A DNA stretch of 64,000 nucleotides from Nematocida ironsii. Its lineage: Eukaryota; Microsporidia. Position numbers and translations under genes: made by a program. Where the stretch lies: assembly GCA_001642415.1 (NCBI GenBank), contig LTDK01000173.1, forward strand, positions 124,001-188,000, written 5' to 3'. Positions 27,488 to 37,401 of the stretch are shown one piece after another (within the stretch, counting starts at the first letter, position 1; each line of letters begins with the position of its first letter). Under the pieces are notes generated by a model, which did no database searches, had not been told where the DNA came from, and saw nothing but the letters and a program-made list of their open reading frames with translations.

Positions 27488-28060
27488 ATGCAACTGTACA
27501 TTGGTGGATTAAAGGAATTCTCACAGGAGAAGGAGATAGAAGAGTATCTCTCACAGTATGGTAAGGTACAATCATTAAAAATATACAATTCATATGGATT
27601 TGTTACTGTAGATGAAGTAATTGGTAATAAAATACTAGAAGATACTCATGAAATGAATGGTAATAAGATAATTATAGAGACAGCCAAGGGACATAAAGGG
27701 AATGTATCAGAATATAACCGTAGGTATATACAGAGGTATAAGAAACCCACTATAAAAAGGGTATCTAGACTAATTATAGAGAATTTACCTAAAAACATTG
27801 ACTGGTCTGAATTACGCTCATTTATTCTTATGAGTGGTGCTAGACCAACTTATCTTAGGATACTTCCATCTGGTGATGGTTTATTAGAATTCATTAACAG
27901 GCAGGACAGGGATATAGCATTAGATAGGTTAAATAATCAGAATTTCTATGGTAAGAATATTTGTGCTAGGTTTGGTAGGAAACGGTCGGATATTATATCA
28001 GGAGTGAAGAACAATTCTTGTTCTGATGAAATATCTGAAGTAAATTTAGACAAAAAATAA
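27488..28060 (+). CDS. Two-RRM SR-type RNA-binding protein
   Basis: The 190 residues contain RRM1 at about 1-67 (RNP2 LYIGGL at 3-8; RNP1-like YGFVTVDE at about 36-43) and RRM2 at about 96-164 (RLIIENLPKNIDWSELRSFI... GLLEFINRQDRDIALDRLNNQNF). RRM2 has the DWSELRSF helix in place of the SWQDLKD motif of SR-protein pseudo-RRMs (SRSF1, yeast Npl3), so it is probably an SR-like splicing or mRNA export factor. The C-terminal tail is short and lacks a true RS domain. A Lys/Arg-rich linker joins the RRMs. Which SR protein it represents is not decided. Confidence 0.8.
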   Translation: MQLYIGGLKEFSQEKEIEEYLSQYGKVQSLKIYNSYGFVTVDEVIGNKILEDTHEMNGNKIIIETAKGHKGNVSEYNRRYIQRYKKPTIKRVSRLIIENLPKNIDWSELRSFILMSGARPTYLRILPSGDGLLEFINRQDRDIALDRLNNQNFYGKNICARFGRKRSDIISGVKNNSCSDEISEVNLDKK

Positions 28061-28718
28061 ATCAGATACAGTATATATTACACAATTATTATAAAGTATA
28101 AGATATAACACATAGTATATAAAATAATGCATACTAAATACTATATAACTGTGCATAACTTATTACACAATGAATAGTAAATAGTATATAACTTATTACA
28201 CACTGTGCATGACTTATTACACATACTATCACATATTCTATCACACTGTGCATGACTTATTATACATATACTATAACTTATTACACATACTATCACATAT
28301 TCTATCACACTGTACATAACTTATTATACAACTGTGCATTACTTATTACACATAATGCATGACTTATTACACACAGTGCATGACTTATTACACATACTAT
28401 CACATATTCTATAACTTATTACATATATACTATAACTTATTACACAATGAATAGTAAATAGTATATAACTGTACATAACTTATTACACAATGTACATAAA
28501 ATAGTATATAACTGTGCATTACTTATTACACACTGTGCATAACTTATTACACACTGTGCATGACTTATTATACATATACTATAACTTATTACACATACTA
28601 TCACATATACTATGACTTATTACACATACTATCACATATACTATAACTTATTACACATACTATCATATATCTTATTTATTATTTATTCTATTACTTATTA
28701 TACTATGTGTAATAAGTA
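28061..28718. repeat. Spacer of ACTTATTACACATACTATCA repeats
   Basis: The whole 650 bp consists of imperfect units of about 18-45 bp containing ACTTATTACACA with TGTGCATAACTTATTACACA and ACTATCACATATACTATA variants. Many are partly palindromic (TTATTACACA facing TGTGTAATAA). It lies between two convergent genes. Confidence 0.8.
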
Positions 28719-29876
28719 TTATGCTATTAGCTCCTTTATATTTACTTCCTGTGGCTTTATATAATTACTTATTATACCCATCCTGTCTAATACTATATCT
28801 ACTGTATACAGTATAATACTTAATGGATACTTTAATATATCCTGTATACTGGGATACATAAGTATAATAATTCTTATAGGGTATAACATAATAAGTAATG
28901 TAATCATACCAATTATAATGGATAATAATACTTTAGCTGTATAAATAATGGATTCTGATGATACCCTTATGGATTCAATGGGTCTAACCCTGATAAGAGA
29001 ATAAAACGTAGGAATAATGCATAATGCAGTAATTAATGATAATAATACATTAATTAAAATTTTTATATCAGTAAAAAATATTTTAAAAATAAAAAAAATA
29101 ACGGTCATCCAATCAATAAATCCATAAATAACGGAATTAATTAATGAATAATTTTGAGTTACTTGTAATCCTGATAATCCTAATAATACCCATGATTTTA
29201 TACCTGTAAGTACAGGACTTATCATACTATGCATAATATTTGGTAGTGTATACCCTATTATAACAGAACCTAACCATACAGAAATAAACCCAAATATGAT
29301 TAAGCAACAGGACCTTAACCCAGCCATGAATATTTCATACTTCCCGTATATAAATATACTTTTAAGTGCTCCTGTGGGCTTAATTGATACATTATACTGC
29401 TTATTATTAGTATCAAGCGTATCTTCTCTTATAAATCCGTATACGGATGATTCATCTGGGTAATTAAAGGCTTTCTCTAAGCCTACTGTACTTACTGCTT
29501 TATTTATTACTTCTCCTGATAATAGTGCAGTATTTATTACACAATATGTAATAAATAAATGTAGTACTGTAAAAATTAAAATAAAAAAAATGCCAATTTC
29601 TACATTTTTCATAAATGAATTATTTCTTACTAAGTCAATGGAAGACAAATTTAAATTTTTATAAAAATTGTAAATTGCTTCATTAACTGATGAAATATTC
29701 GGGTTATTACCCTTCTGGAATATATCCAGCCATATCATGGCTACATTAAATACTACACCAATACTGGCTGCTGCAACACTAATTAATGCACTGTTTGCGA
29801 AAATACTTGGTATACTATTACTGAATATGCCTATATCTGTTTTGACTACTTCTGTGACTACTTCTGTGATGCTCAT
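28719..29876 (-). CDS. Multi-pass membrane protein, unrecognised
   Basis: The 385 residues have about eight hydrophobic segments (roughly 30-52, 92-118, 183-207, 223-240, 252-270, 273-296, 315-341 and 350-366). Three or four lie in the last 140 residues; a polar loop at about 120-170 contains GFIREDTLDTNNKQ. The N-terminal 25 residues are polar (MSITEVVTEVVKTDIG). No transporter signature is recognised. The coding sequence contains one copy of the ATTCGGGTTATT element at 29697-29710. Its spacers on both sides are repeat-rich. The ATG at 29876 is preceded by an A-rich leader. It might be a transporter or a structural membrane protein. Confidence 0.65.
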   Translation of the reverse strand: MSITEVVTEVVKTDIGIFSNSIPSIFANSALISVAAASIGVVFNVAMIWLDIFQKGNNPNISSVNEAIYNFYKNLNLSSIDLVRNNSFMKNVEIGIFFILIFTVLHLFITYCVINTALLSGEVINKAVSTVGLEKAFNYPDESSVYGFIREDTLDTNNKQYNVSIKPTGALKSIFIYGKYEIFMAGLRSCCLIIFGFISVWLGSVIIGYTLPNIMHSMISPVLTGIKSWVLLGLSGLQVTQNYSLINSVIYGFIDWMTVIFFIFKIFFTDIKILINVLLSLITALCIIPTFYSLIRVRPIESIRVSSESIIYTAKVLLSIIIGMITLLIMLYPIRIIILMYPSIQDILKYPLSIILYTVDIVLDRMGIISNYIKPQEVNIKELIA

Positions 29877-30961
29877 AAAAAATTTGCAAAAAAATCAGAA
29901 ATATATATATTATATTACTTATTACATAATGTATAATAAATAATGTATAGCAGATAATATAATATATAATACACTATGTGTAATAAGTAATATAATATAT
30001 AATACACTATGTGTAATAAGTAATATATAATATACAATGTGTAATAAGTAATATAATATATAATATACTATGTGTAATAAGTAATATATAGGGGTATAAA
30101 ATACACCAATCAGAAAATTATGAAATTAAATAAAAAGGGCACCCAGCCCAGATAATATACGATCTACATAAATTATCTCAGAGACACTAAAGTTATACTA
30201 AATACTCTACAGTAAAGACAATGCGTAAATATAGATATATACATCATTCATCAGTGAATTTATATCTGTAACATACAGAATTATTCCATCAGAGTAGTAT
30301 TATAATCATAATTATTGGAGAATTGCTGTACTGTGATGTATATTAATATTATACTCTTTCGGATATAATATGAACAAACTGTAAACTCTGCATAGAATAT
30401 TTCTGATTTCTAATGCATTTTTACTGTTTAAGTATATGCTCATTACTAAACTAGTAAATTATACAGAGTTGGTCTACCATCACAATATAATCACATAAAA
30501 TATGAAATACCTTATGTATTTATAGACAAATATTTACTAAATATGGAGTAATTGCTAATTAAGGTATAATTAGCCTATAAATAGTGTAATACATAGGTCT
30601 AGAACCATCTACTTATAATTAAATATTTATTAATATACTATAATAAGGAAAGTGAATAATTAATAATTTATTATACGTACACAGAATAAATAATATAAAA
30701 AAATAAATATACATATTAGAAACAAAAGAGGAAATAAGAAAATAAGAAAAGAGAGAAAATAGAAGATAAGGAGAAGGAGAATATACTGAATGAACAAATG
30801 AATGAATAAGGAGAAGGGAGTATTAAATGAACAAATGAGTGAATAAGTAAATAAGGAGAGTATTGAATGAATAAGGAGATAAGTATGTAAAGCACTAAAT
30901 ACGGGGAGGAACACTGAGTATGTATTAAATGAAATATGAATATATCAGATGAAAGATAGGT
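29877..30961. other. Long spacer: TGTGTAATAAGTAATATA repeats, AT-rich DNA and purine-rich tract
   Basis: 29920-30090 has several copies of ATACACTATGTGTAATAAGT, the last cluster of the palindromic repeat family in this window. 30100-30660 is AT-rich with an isolated less AT-rich patch (GGGCACCCAGCCCAG near 30138). 30715-30900 is purine-rich on the plus strand (GAGAAGGAGAATA-type), just downstream of the MFS gene. The minus-strand frame across the purine tract (Leu/Phe/Ile-rich) is a composition artefact. No RNA gene was recognised. Confidence 0.6.
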
Positions 30962-32707
30962 TTATTTAATATCTACTCTTTTTCTAAGCTGTAATTTTCG
31001 ATCAATAATGCCGTATTTTATAATAACAATACAGCAGCACAGTAATCCAAAAGTAGAAGACGCATGGAATAGTGATCTAAAGTCTTTAAAGTATCGAATA
31101 ATGGCAATGCTAAGTAAAGAAGAGGCTAAAATGGATATTCCATTATAAAAACCACTGTAAAATGTTTGTGCCATTGCTTTACTGTCATTATCAGCAAGTT
31201 CATCAACAATATTAACGGCACTGAACACAAGACAGGAAGAACTGATCCCTTTGAACATTTCATTAATAGTTGCAAATAATATTGGATACGTCTTTGAAAG
31301 GAATGCGTAATTAAAGTCTCTCATTGTGGCTGCCATTAAAGAAAAAAGGAGTAGCCAGTGGTATCCGAAGAATTTCAGAAGATGCTTACTGTAATAAAGT
31401 ATGCACATCTCACTGAATGTTCTAATGCAAAGAATAGATGTAACCTTGGAAAATTCCACTCCAAAGTACACTGATAAATACGTCACTAAATAATGAGAAG
31501 AAATACCTCTGGTTATACCAATTGAAGTAATCACAAAAATAAGAAATAAAAAGTCGCCATTCCTTAATAAACTCTTTGGTTTTTTTGTACTCTCGGATTT
31601 ATCCAACTTACTTACATCTTTGGTTCCAGTGGTTTTCTCTGATGTAGATGCTTTTTTCTTGTATAAAGTGCTGGAAATGTCTGTTTTTTCTTCTAGTGAA
31701 AAGTGCACAATTCCGACAAAGCAAAGGGCACTTATCACCACGACCACAATAAGAACTACAAATAGACCCAATGGAACCTCTTTAGAAGATGATGCACATG
31801 GATTGCTAACAAGTGTCTTGTACAGATAGGAAATAACCATACCAGCAATTGCATGACCAATAGATGCCCATAGTCTAATCCTTGTGAATATTTCTTTTCT
31901 CTCACATACTTCCATTCCCTTGTACTCCTTCTCCATGTGGTTTAAAACCAGAACATCATACAGTGGGAAAATTGCAGAAAGAATAATCACATAGAGTGCA
32001 AATATTCCATATATAACTAACATTGAACGAGAATCACTGCTCAGTAGACGAACCACTAAAAACAAACTGTATATAGCAGCAGAGGCTAAAGACAGTCCAA
32101 TTGTTGCTTTTTTAGTTGCTTTGTTTCTCTCTGCAAATGGCCCAATTATAGTATTTGCTATATAAAACACAGACATACACCCAAAGTATCCATAATCACA
32201 TATTGCTAAGTCTAACTGACTATTAAAGAAGTGAAGAGAATATGTGTGCGTGGAATATATTGAAATATTCAAGACTAAATATCCTATCTTAAAGTCCCAG
32301 TGTGAGTTAGGAGACAGCTCCTTTGAAAGGATAGAAATAACCGGTAATTTTTCCCAGACAAAAATACTCCCGCATATAAAATACACAAGAATATAATGCT
32401 GTGCCATAGTACCCAGTCTTGTAATAATACTGTCTTTAACCAGCCTAGATACCATCATGTACATAGCTGAAAATATGAATACTCCACCAAATATTTTATG
32501 TGTCCTGTTGAGAATTTTTCTGTTGGTCATAAGAATGGCCGCTAGAATGATTAAAGACATAATGGCATAATTACACGGCATAAACATCTGCTCAATTATT
32601 GCGCTTTTCCCAAGTGTTAGCTTGTTTTTTAAAGCCATGCACACGGAGTATCCAGCACCAGCTGGAAATAAAAGAAGATGTGCTCCACTTCTGTCCTTTC
32701 TTGGCAT
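30962..32707 (-). CDS. MFS transporter of the MFS_1-like / nucleoside-symporter type
   Basis: The 581 residues have about twelve membrane segments in two halves, separated by a Lys/Ser-rich loop (about 340-380, KKKASTSEKTTGTKD). The first half ends with PLYDVLVLNHMEKEY...ERKEIFTRIRLWASIGHAIAGMVIS, which is like the RxWGSxGxAxG signature of LacY/NUP-like MFS proteins. The second half contains FLFLIFVITSIGITRGISSHYLVTYLSVYFG and FSAVNIVDELADNDSKAMAQTFYSGFYNGISILASSLL, the loop conserved in this superfamily. Microsporidia scavenge nucleotides and nucleosides from hosts, so uptake of such substrates is plausible; the substrate is not readable here. Confidence 0.75.
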   Translation of the reverse strand: MPRKDRSGAHLLLFPAGAGYSVCMALKNKLTLGKSAIIEQMFMPCNYAIMSLIILAAILMTNRKILNRTHKIFGGVFIFSAMYMMVSRLVKDSIITRLGTMAQHYILVYFICGSIFVWEKLPVISILSKELSPNSHWDFKIGYLVLNISIYSTHTYSLHFFNSQLDLAICDYGYFGCMSVFYIANTIIGPFAERNKATKKATIGLSLASAAIYSLFLVVRLLSSDSRSMLVIYGIFALYVIILSAIFPLYDVLVLNHMEKEYKGMEVCERKEIFTRIRLWASIGHAIAGMVISYLYKTLVSNPCASSSKEVPLGLFVVLIVVVVISALCFVGIVHFSLEEKTDISSTLYKKKASTSEKTTGTKDVSKLDKSESTKKPKSLLRNGDFLFLIFVITSIGITRGISSHYLVTYLSVYFGVEFSKVTSILCIRTFSEMCILYYSKHLLKFFGYHWLLLFSLMAATMRDFNYAFLSKTYPILFATINEMFKGISSSCLVFSAVNIVDELADNDSKAMAQTFYSGFYNGISILASSLLSIAIIRYFKDFRSLFHASSTFGLLCCCIVIIKYGIIDRKLQLRKRVDIK

Positions 32708-33060
32708 AATGAAATGAGAAATAATATTTTTTAGCGATTAATAAATAAGGCAGAAATATTCAAATAAACAGAAATTTAAAATTAAGAATTACAGAATTCC
32801 AGAGTTTGTGGGTTACGCCTATAAATCATAGAATATTCACAGTAGAAACTGAGTGGTTTTTATGACCAAATATTATACAAAATGTATAATAAAATTGAAA
32901 ATACTTGGAAGTATAAACAAGTAGAAAGGAATAAAAAGAAGAAAATATACCAATAAATACAGGATTAGATAAATTTGTATTCTTTGGTTTTTATTCTTGG
33001 ATGTTTTTTGTTTAACTGTAAGATACGAGAAAAATAGAAAAAATAGAAAAAATGAATATT
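32708..33060. other. Intergenic spacer between MFS transporter and septin genes
   Basis: About 350 bp of plain AT-rich DNA between two minus-strand genes. A-rich runs appear near 33030-33055. No repeat arrays, motifs of the TTCGGGTTAT family or RNA genes were seen. Confidence 0.5.
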
Positions 33061-34107
33061 TTATAAGAGTTCCTTTGGGATTATGCTTTTATGCTGTGCT
33101 GCAAGCATTTGATAGCTTGATTGCTTCTGTTCTATTCTTTTAAGAAGTTTTTTGATTTTACTCTCTTCTAACTCAATTCTTCTTTGGAAGTCTTCGCTGA
33201 TACTGCTGCTCTTTTTTGTAAGAATATCAACTATCATCTTATTCCTGTGGTATGTCTCATAATACTTGTCAGTCACTTCGATTAAATCAACTAAATGCTG
33301 TGATATTAAAAGGTCTCGCAGTATTTTAATGTCACTCTCTGCTCTCGTAGAAGATACTCCGTATGCATACGGTCTGTTTGGTGAGGAGTACCCGAGGGGC
33401 ATAAAATTAATCTCTACGACTTTCTTGCACTCATCAACATACATAGAGTCAAATAGTTGCACTTTGTTGGATATCAGTGTAGAGAATATGCGCTCTTTCA
33501 TTTCTTTATACTGCTCGTCTGAAAGCATGTCTGCTTTTCCTATGATTGGAATGACATTCACTATTTGGCCCATTTCATACATAGAAGTTATGTCTATCTC
33601 CCGCATATTAGTGGTGGGACTAAGCATATAAAGACATGCATGTATTCTCTTGTCATTGTCTAGAATACCGCTGTCTTCTTCCATGTGGTACTCTTCATAC
33701 CTATTCATAATTAAATTCTTAGCAGGCACCCAGTCAAATGAATTATAGACTGAGTCTCCAATCCCTCCAATCTCATAGACTGTAAGATTCATTCGAATTC
33801 CGTTCTCACTTATGGTGTACCTAGACGCGGAAATGCTTGTGTTATTCTTCTCTAAATTAATACTGTGCGTGCCTGTTAGCTGTGCTAGTGGGTTGGCAGT
33901 GCCTGCCATGTCGCACACTTCATGCAATAGGTCATCGCACCAGTTGGCCTGGGGTGCCTCGCCAAGACAGAATATATTCTTAATTAGAGAACTCTTGCCC
34001 GAATAACTCTCTCCCATTACTATTATGTTGTAATTGATTGGTTTCTGCTCTATTGACCTAATTATCTGCTTAGGTAAAGTATTTAATAGCTGCCCTGAGT
34101 TGTTCAT
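33061..34107 (-). CDS. Septin GTPase
   Basis: Septins assemble into filaments at membranes in division and polarity. From the ATG at 34107 the protein has 348 residues; the frame opens nine codons earlier at a GTG. G1/P-loop: GESYSGKSS at 32-40. G4: GKAD in PIIGKADMLSDEQ. The septin unique region FMPLGYSSPNRPYAYGV and a C-terminal coiled coil (about 300-335, EDFQRRIELEESKIKKLLKRIEQK) are present. Odd: the G3 DxxG motif, usually DTPG, reads EIGG, so GTP hydrolysis may be altered or absent. The gene is one nucleotide downstream of the Q-SNARE-like gene, so the two may be co-transcribed. Confidence 0.88.
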   Translation of the reverse strand: MNNSGQLLNTLPKQIIRSIEQKPINYNIIVMGESYSGKSSLIKNIFCLGEAPQANWCDDLLHEVCDMAGTANPLAQLTGTHSINLEKNNTSISASRYTISENGIRMNLTVYEIGGIGDSVYNSFDWVPAKNLIMNRYEEYHMEEDSGILDNDKRIHACLYMLSPTTNMREIDITSMYEMGQIVNVIPIIGKADMLSDEQYKEMKERIFSTLISNKVQLFDSMYVDECKKVVEINFMPLGYSSPNRPYAYGVSSTRAESDIKILRDLLISQHLVDLIEVTDKYYETYHRNKMIVDILTKKSSSISEDFQRRIELEESKIKKLLKRIEQKQSSYQMLAAQHKSIIPKELL

Positions 34108-34108
34108 T

Positions 34109-34423
34109 CTACGTGTATTTGTATGTGTATACACATAGACTAAATAATGAAATTGTTGTCAGGCAGAGTAAACAGAAAGAAAATGCCTTTTTGTTCTTTG
34201 ATCTTCTTATAAGCACAGAAAGCTTCTTGCTCGCTTTTTTTAGTGTTACTTCTGTCTGGTTAATTTTTCTTTGGATCTTTGCAAGTATTTCCCCCTGCGC
34301 AGATACAACAGAATTTATCTCAGAAAGTTCAACTGTTGCTTCCCTCAGGGATTTAATTGATCCATGTAATAGTATGTCATGCTCTACCCTCTCCTCTTTC
34401 TCTAGATACGTCTGTGTTTGCAT
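34109..34423 (-). CDS. Q-SNARE-like tail-anchored protein
   Basis: From the first ATG at 34423 the product has 104 residues (the frame is open to a GTG at 34507 without an ATG). It consists of a SNARE-like heptad helix, SLREATVELSEINSVVSAQGEILAKIQ..., with a Gln (SAQGE) at the position of the zero layer, then a basic juxtamembrane stretch and a hydrophobic C-terminal anchor (AFSFCLLCLTTISLFSLCVY). This is the layout of a short Q-SNARE (Bet1/Sft1 or Tlg1 type); the subclass is uncertain. Its stop is one base from the septin ATG. A protein overlapping in the opposite strand is a shadow. Confidence 0.65.
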   Translation of the reverse strand: MQTQTYLEKEERVEHDILLHGSIKSLREATVELSEINSVVSAQGEILAKIQRKINQTEVTLKKASKKLSVLIRRSKNKKAFSFCLLCLTTISLFSLCVYTYKYT

Positions 34424-34699
34424 TGCACAGTTTGTTTTAGCGTGTTTTATAGCAGTAGACTTTGTTACAGTGGGGTGTAGCACATACGTGCATAAAAACA
34501 CAAACACACGCTAGCCAAAAGAAACAGATTGTTTTAAACTAAGCGGCACTGTAATCTGTATACTAGAGCATATAACAAACTTAAATACTAAGAATACTAA
34601 ATAAAGAGACTTTAAGCTGTTCTTGTAGTAAAAATATAAATCATCAGAAACACACTATTATAACAAGGCAAAGCTAACCCGAAATTTATTCTTCATGTA
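34424..34699. other. Intergenic spacer with TAACCCGAAATTTATT element
   Basis: The element GCTAACCCGAAATTTATT lies at 34674-34690, immediately downstream of the stop of the Nup50-like gene on the minus strand. Nothing else is recognised. Confidence 0.4.
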
Positions 34700-35989
34700 T
34701 TAGCCAGTCTTGTTGCATGCAATTCTCAATTTATCTGCATCTTCATGAGTTGCCAGTTTTATTTTGTACAGTAAAGTACTAGAAGGATCAACAAAGGCAA
34801 GTTCCTTGCGAGACTTGTCCGACTGAATCGATGACTTATTAAGAGAGACAGAAAGCATTTCGGTTTCCTTTTTCTTCTTATTATTATCATATACAACAAT
34901 ATTCCTTTCCCCATCAATCACTCGCACTACTACCCGATGAAATCCAAGATCCTCAAATCGCGTTGTTTTTCTGGCGAACACTTTACATGTCAGGTCAAAT
35001 AAAACTTCTGTAGAAGTCGATGAAGCACTACTACTCTGAACACTCTTTTCACTTTTAGAATCTTCTTTCTTTTTTGGGGATTCTTCTTTTTTGTGGGTGG
35101 TTGTTGGCTCTACTTTCTTGGAGTGCTTGCCTTCTTTTTTATTATTAGCCTCACTTAGATGCTTGGTATCTTCATTACCCGACTTCTCACTAGTACTTAA
35201 ACTGCTCTTTTTATCTGCTGCATGGCTGTTAGTGTTTGTATTCTTTGCGGCTTTTGCTTCTTCTTTTACTTCTTTTGTAGTTTTTGTTTGCTCCTTTACT
35301 TCTTTTACCTTTTTGTGTTCTTTCTCTATGGGTAGGTCTTCTGATTTTTCTGTTATTTCCATCTTTACGCCTTGGGGCTGGTTAATACCCATGTGCTTGG
35401 TTTCACTGTTCAACAGTCCGCTGTTCATTGGACTTTCATTATTATTCATGCCAAAAAGACCAGAAGTGTTTCCGCCACCAATGCTTCCAAACAAGTTATT
35501 GCTTGCACCATCGTGCTGGCCTAGAATGAACTGGGCCATTTTCATCTGTGACTCATCGGGCTGTGTTGATGCCTGTGCACTTGAACCAAGGCCAGCACGC
35601 AGAATATTTGAAATGTCTTTCTTCTGCTCGCTGCTTAGAGGAGTTGTATTCTTAGAGTGCTCGCCACTTCCTACTATGCCTTCTCTATACGTGGTATACT
35701 CATTGGATATCTCTGTGAAGTTATATGTATTATCTATTTTGTATGCCTTGCTCACAGACTCAATAAAGGACTGGTTAAGGCCTTTTAATTTCTGTTCTGT
35801 GGTATACTGTTTTGCTGCAGGTTTTCCAAATAGGCTTGCTCTTGGCCCAGGGGCACGCTCGTTCCTTCTTTTGGCTCTTAAGATCTTCTTGTTTGGATCA
35901 AATCTGATCTCTTCCTCTGCCGATGATGGGCATTCGTCATCAGCGGATTTCCTACATTTCTGCGATATTCTTCTTTTGCTTACTGCCAT
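34700..35989 (-). CDS. Nup50/Nup2-like nucleoporin with Ran-binding domain
   Basis: Nup50/Nup2 helps release import cargo at the nuclear basket. From the ATG at 35989 (TTG-frame six codons upstream discarded) the product has 429 residues: a basic N-terminus (VSKRRISQKCRK and ILRAKRRNERAPGP) that could bind importin alpha, an LFG/GLFG patch at about 165-185 (NNLFGSIGGG, SGLFGMNNN), a long Lys/Glu/Ser-rich low-complexity linker (about 215-325) and a C-terminal PH-like fold (about 330-429) with CKVFARKTTRFEDLGFHRVVVRVI...RNIVVYDNN, which resembles RanBP1-type domains. The linker is compositionally biased. Nup2 versus Nup50 is not separable here. Confidence 0.65.
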   Translation of the reverse strand: MAVSKRRISQKCRKSADDECPSSAEEEIRFDPNKKILRAKRRNERAPGPRASLFGKPAAKQYTTEQKLKGLNQSFIESVSKAYKIDNTYNFTEISNEYTTYREGIVGSGEHSKNTTPLSSEQKKDISNILRAGLGSSAQASTQPDESQMKMAQFILGQHDGASNNLFGSIGGGNTSGLFGMNNNESPMNSGLLNSETKHMGINQPQGVKMEITEKSEDLPIEKEHKKVKEVKEQTKTTKEVKEEAKAAKNTNTNSHAADKKSSLSTSEKSGNEDTKHLSEANNKKEGKHSKKVEPTTTHKKEESPKKKEDSKSEKSVQSSSASSTSTEVLFDLTCKVFARKTTRFEDLGFHRVVVRVIDGERNIVVYDNNKKKKETEMLSVSLNKSSIQSDKSRKELAFVDPSSTLLYKIKLATHEDADKLRIACNKTG

Positions 35990-36003
35990 AAAAAAGAAAA
36001 TAT

Positions 36004-37401
36004 TCAATTATTTATTCTTTTAAGAATCTCCTCAATCTCTGATTTATACTGGGTGTCCTTCACTACAAAAGCGGATGCATCAACCTTCCTGTGGTTGCAC
36101 TCAAGTATCTTTAAGCACCACAGCTTCATTTTCTCATTTTCTGTTGTCTTTAAAACGTCTAGTACTATTTCAATTTCAGATGCATCCAGTGCATACGCTG
36201 TAAGTGTGCGCAGTGCATTCCACTTTACGCGGATATTTTTATTTTTCAGAAGCAACAGAACGCATGCCTTCTGAGACTCTAGTCCCGTGTAAAAGAGTAT
36301 GCGGCAGTACTCAATCCGAGTTCCATCAGAGTGCCTATACAGCTTCTCTAGAAACTCTACCATAATCTCTGTGTTAAGGTATACACCATTTATTGGCGCA
36401 TCCACACCGTTTCCTATGGTTTTTTCTGTTTGTTCTATAATTCCATTGGTGCACTTTTTTTCCTTTATTATAATAGAGACGGGAGAGATAAGTACGGTAT
36501 TTATATACTGAATCAGAACTTCCCCTTGATCATATAAAACATTCATCCCAGTATACTTTACCAGCAGTCGCAGGAATCGATTAATATCAAATAGATCTGG
36601 TACTTTAGCTGCCATTTTCATACCACTAAGATACTCCTGAGGCAGCCTTTCATTTTCTAGCCGCGCCCACATACGGTCTAGAAGGCCTGAAGGACAGGAA
36701 AGAAGACACTCTCTAGAAGCACTATGTGCAATTATAAGGATAGGAATCTCTTTAATCTCAGACAAAACCTGAATCATAGAAATAACAAACTGAGTATCTT
36801 CATTCCCAATTATCTCAGGGAATATTTTCGATACAAATAGGTCTAGATACCTCATTTGAAAGGTTTTTGTTAGTTCTGCAAGAAAAACAGCATCTCCCCT
36901 TTCTCTCTTATAAAGTCCGAAAATACTTCTAATAGCAGACTCCCCTATTAAATGGTCCACACTTGCAGAGCACTTAACCAGCTCGGATAGAAGCACTATC
37001 TCTTCTTCCTTCTTTAGCCGAAACATATGTACATTGCTACACACTTTTTCAATTATTTTCAGAAGATATACAGACTTAGTTCCTTCTAAAAACACTTTTA
37101 TAACCGGATGAAAATCGCATTTATGCGCGTCTTTATAGTTACACACTATAAAAAATATCCCAGGGTGACTGTCTGTGTCTTCTGTGTACAGAATTAAAGT
37201 GGAAAGAATCCTCTCCACCGACTCTCTTAAACTATCCGCATATGAAGCATATGCAGTAGATGCACCACCAGTGGATAGAATGGATAAAAACTTTTGTGAT
37301 CGCCCAAGTATTCTGGAAATTTCCTTTAAGTTGCTTTTTGGCTTCTTTAAGAGTCTGTTAAAGATAGATATCCAGTCTCTATGCATGTTCTCATTTTCCA
37401 T
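36004..37401 (-). CDS. HEAT-like helical protein, unrecognised
   Basis: The 465 residues are a regular series of helical pairs, as in HEAT/ARM scaffolds (for example VKWNALRTLTAYALDASEIEIVLDVL and MKLWCLKILECNHRKVD near the C-terminus), with no catalytic motif. I cannot assign a family. The ATG at 37401 is supported by a second Met at residue 6. The stop at 36004 is only 14 bp before the ATG of the Nup50-like gene on the same strand, so the two may be transcribed together. Confidence 0.65.
   Translation of the reverse strand: MENENMHRDWISIFNRLLKKPKSNLKEISRILGRSQKFLSILSTGGASTAYASYADSLRESVERILSTLILYTEDTDSHPGIFFIVCNYKDAHKCDFHPVIKVFLEGTKSVYLLKIIEKVCSNVHMFRLKKEEEIVLLSELVKCSASVDHLIGESAIRSIFGLYKRERGDAVFLAELTKTFQMRYLDLFVSKIFPEIIGNEDTQFVISMIQVLSEIKEIPILIIAHSASRECLLSCPSGLLDRMWARLENERLPQEYLSGMKMAAKVPDLFDINRFLRLLVKYTGMNVLYDQGEVLIQYINTVLISPVSIIIKEKKCTNGIIEQTEKTIGNGVDAPINGVYLNTEIMVEFLEKLYRHSDGTRIEYCRILFYTGLESQKACVLLLLKNKNIRVKWNALRTLTAYALDASEIEIVLDVLKTTENEKMKLWCLKILECNHRKVDASAFVVKDTQYKSEIEEILKRINN

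Noticed and set aside
30660..30914. 84-residue minus-strand Leu/Phe-rich frame
   Set aside because: It is produced by a purine-rich tract; composition is an artefact.
35091..36023. 310-residue plus-strand frame
   Set aside because: It is antisense to the Nup50-like gene, whose composition (Lys/Glu/Ser) keeps the reverse frame open; no family match.
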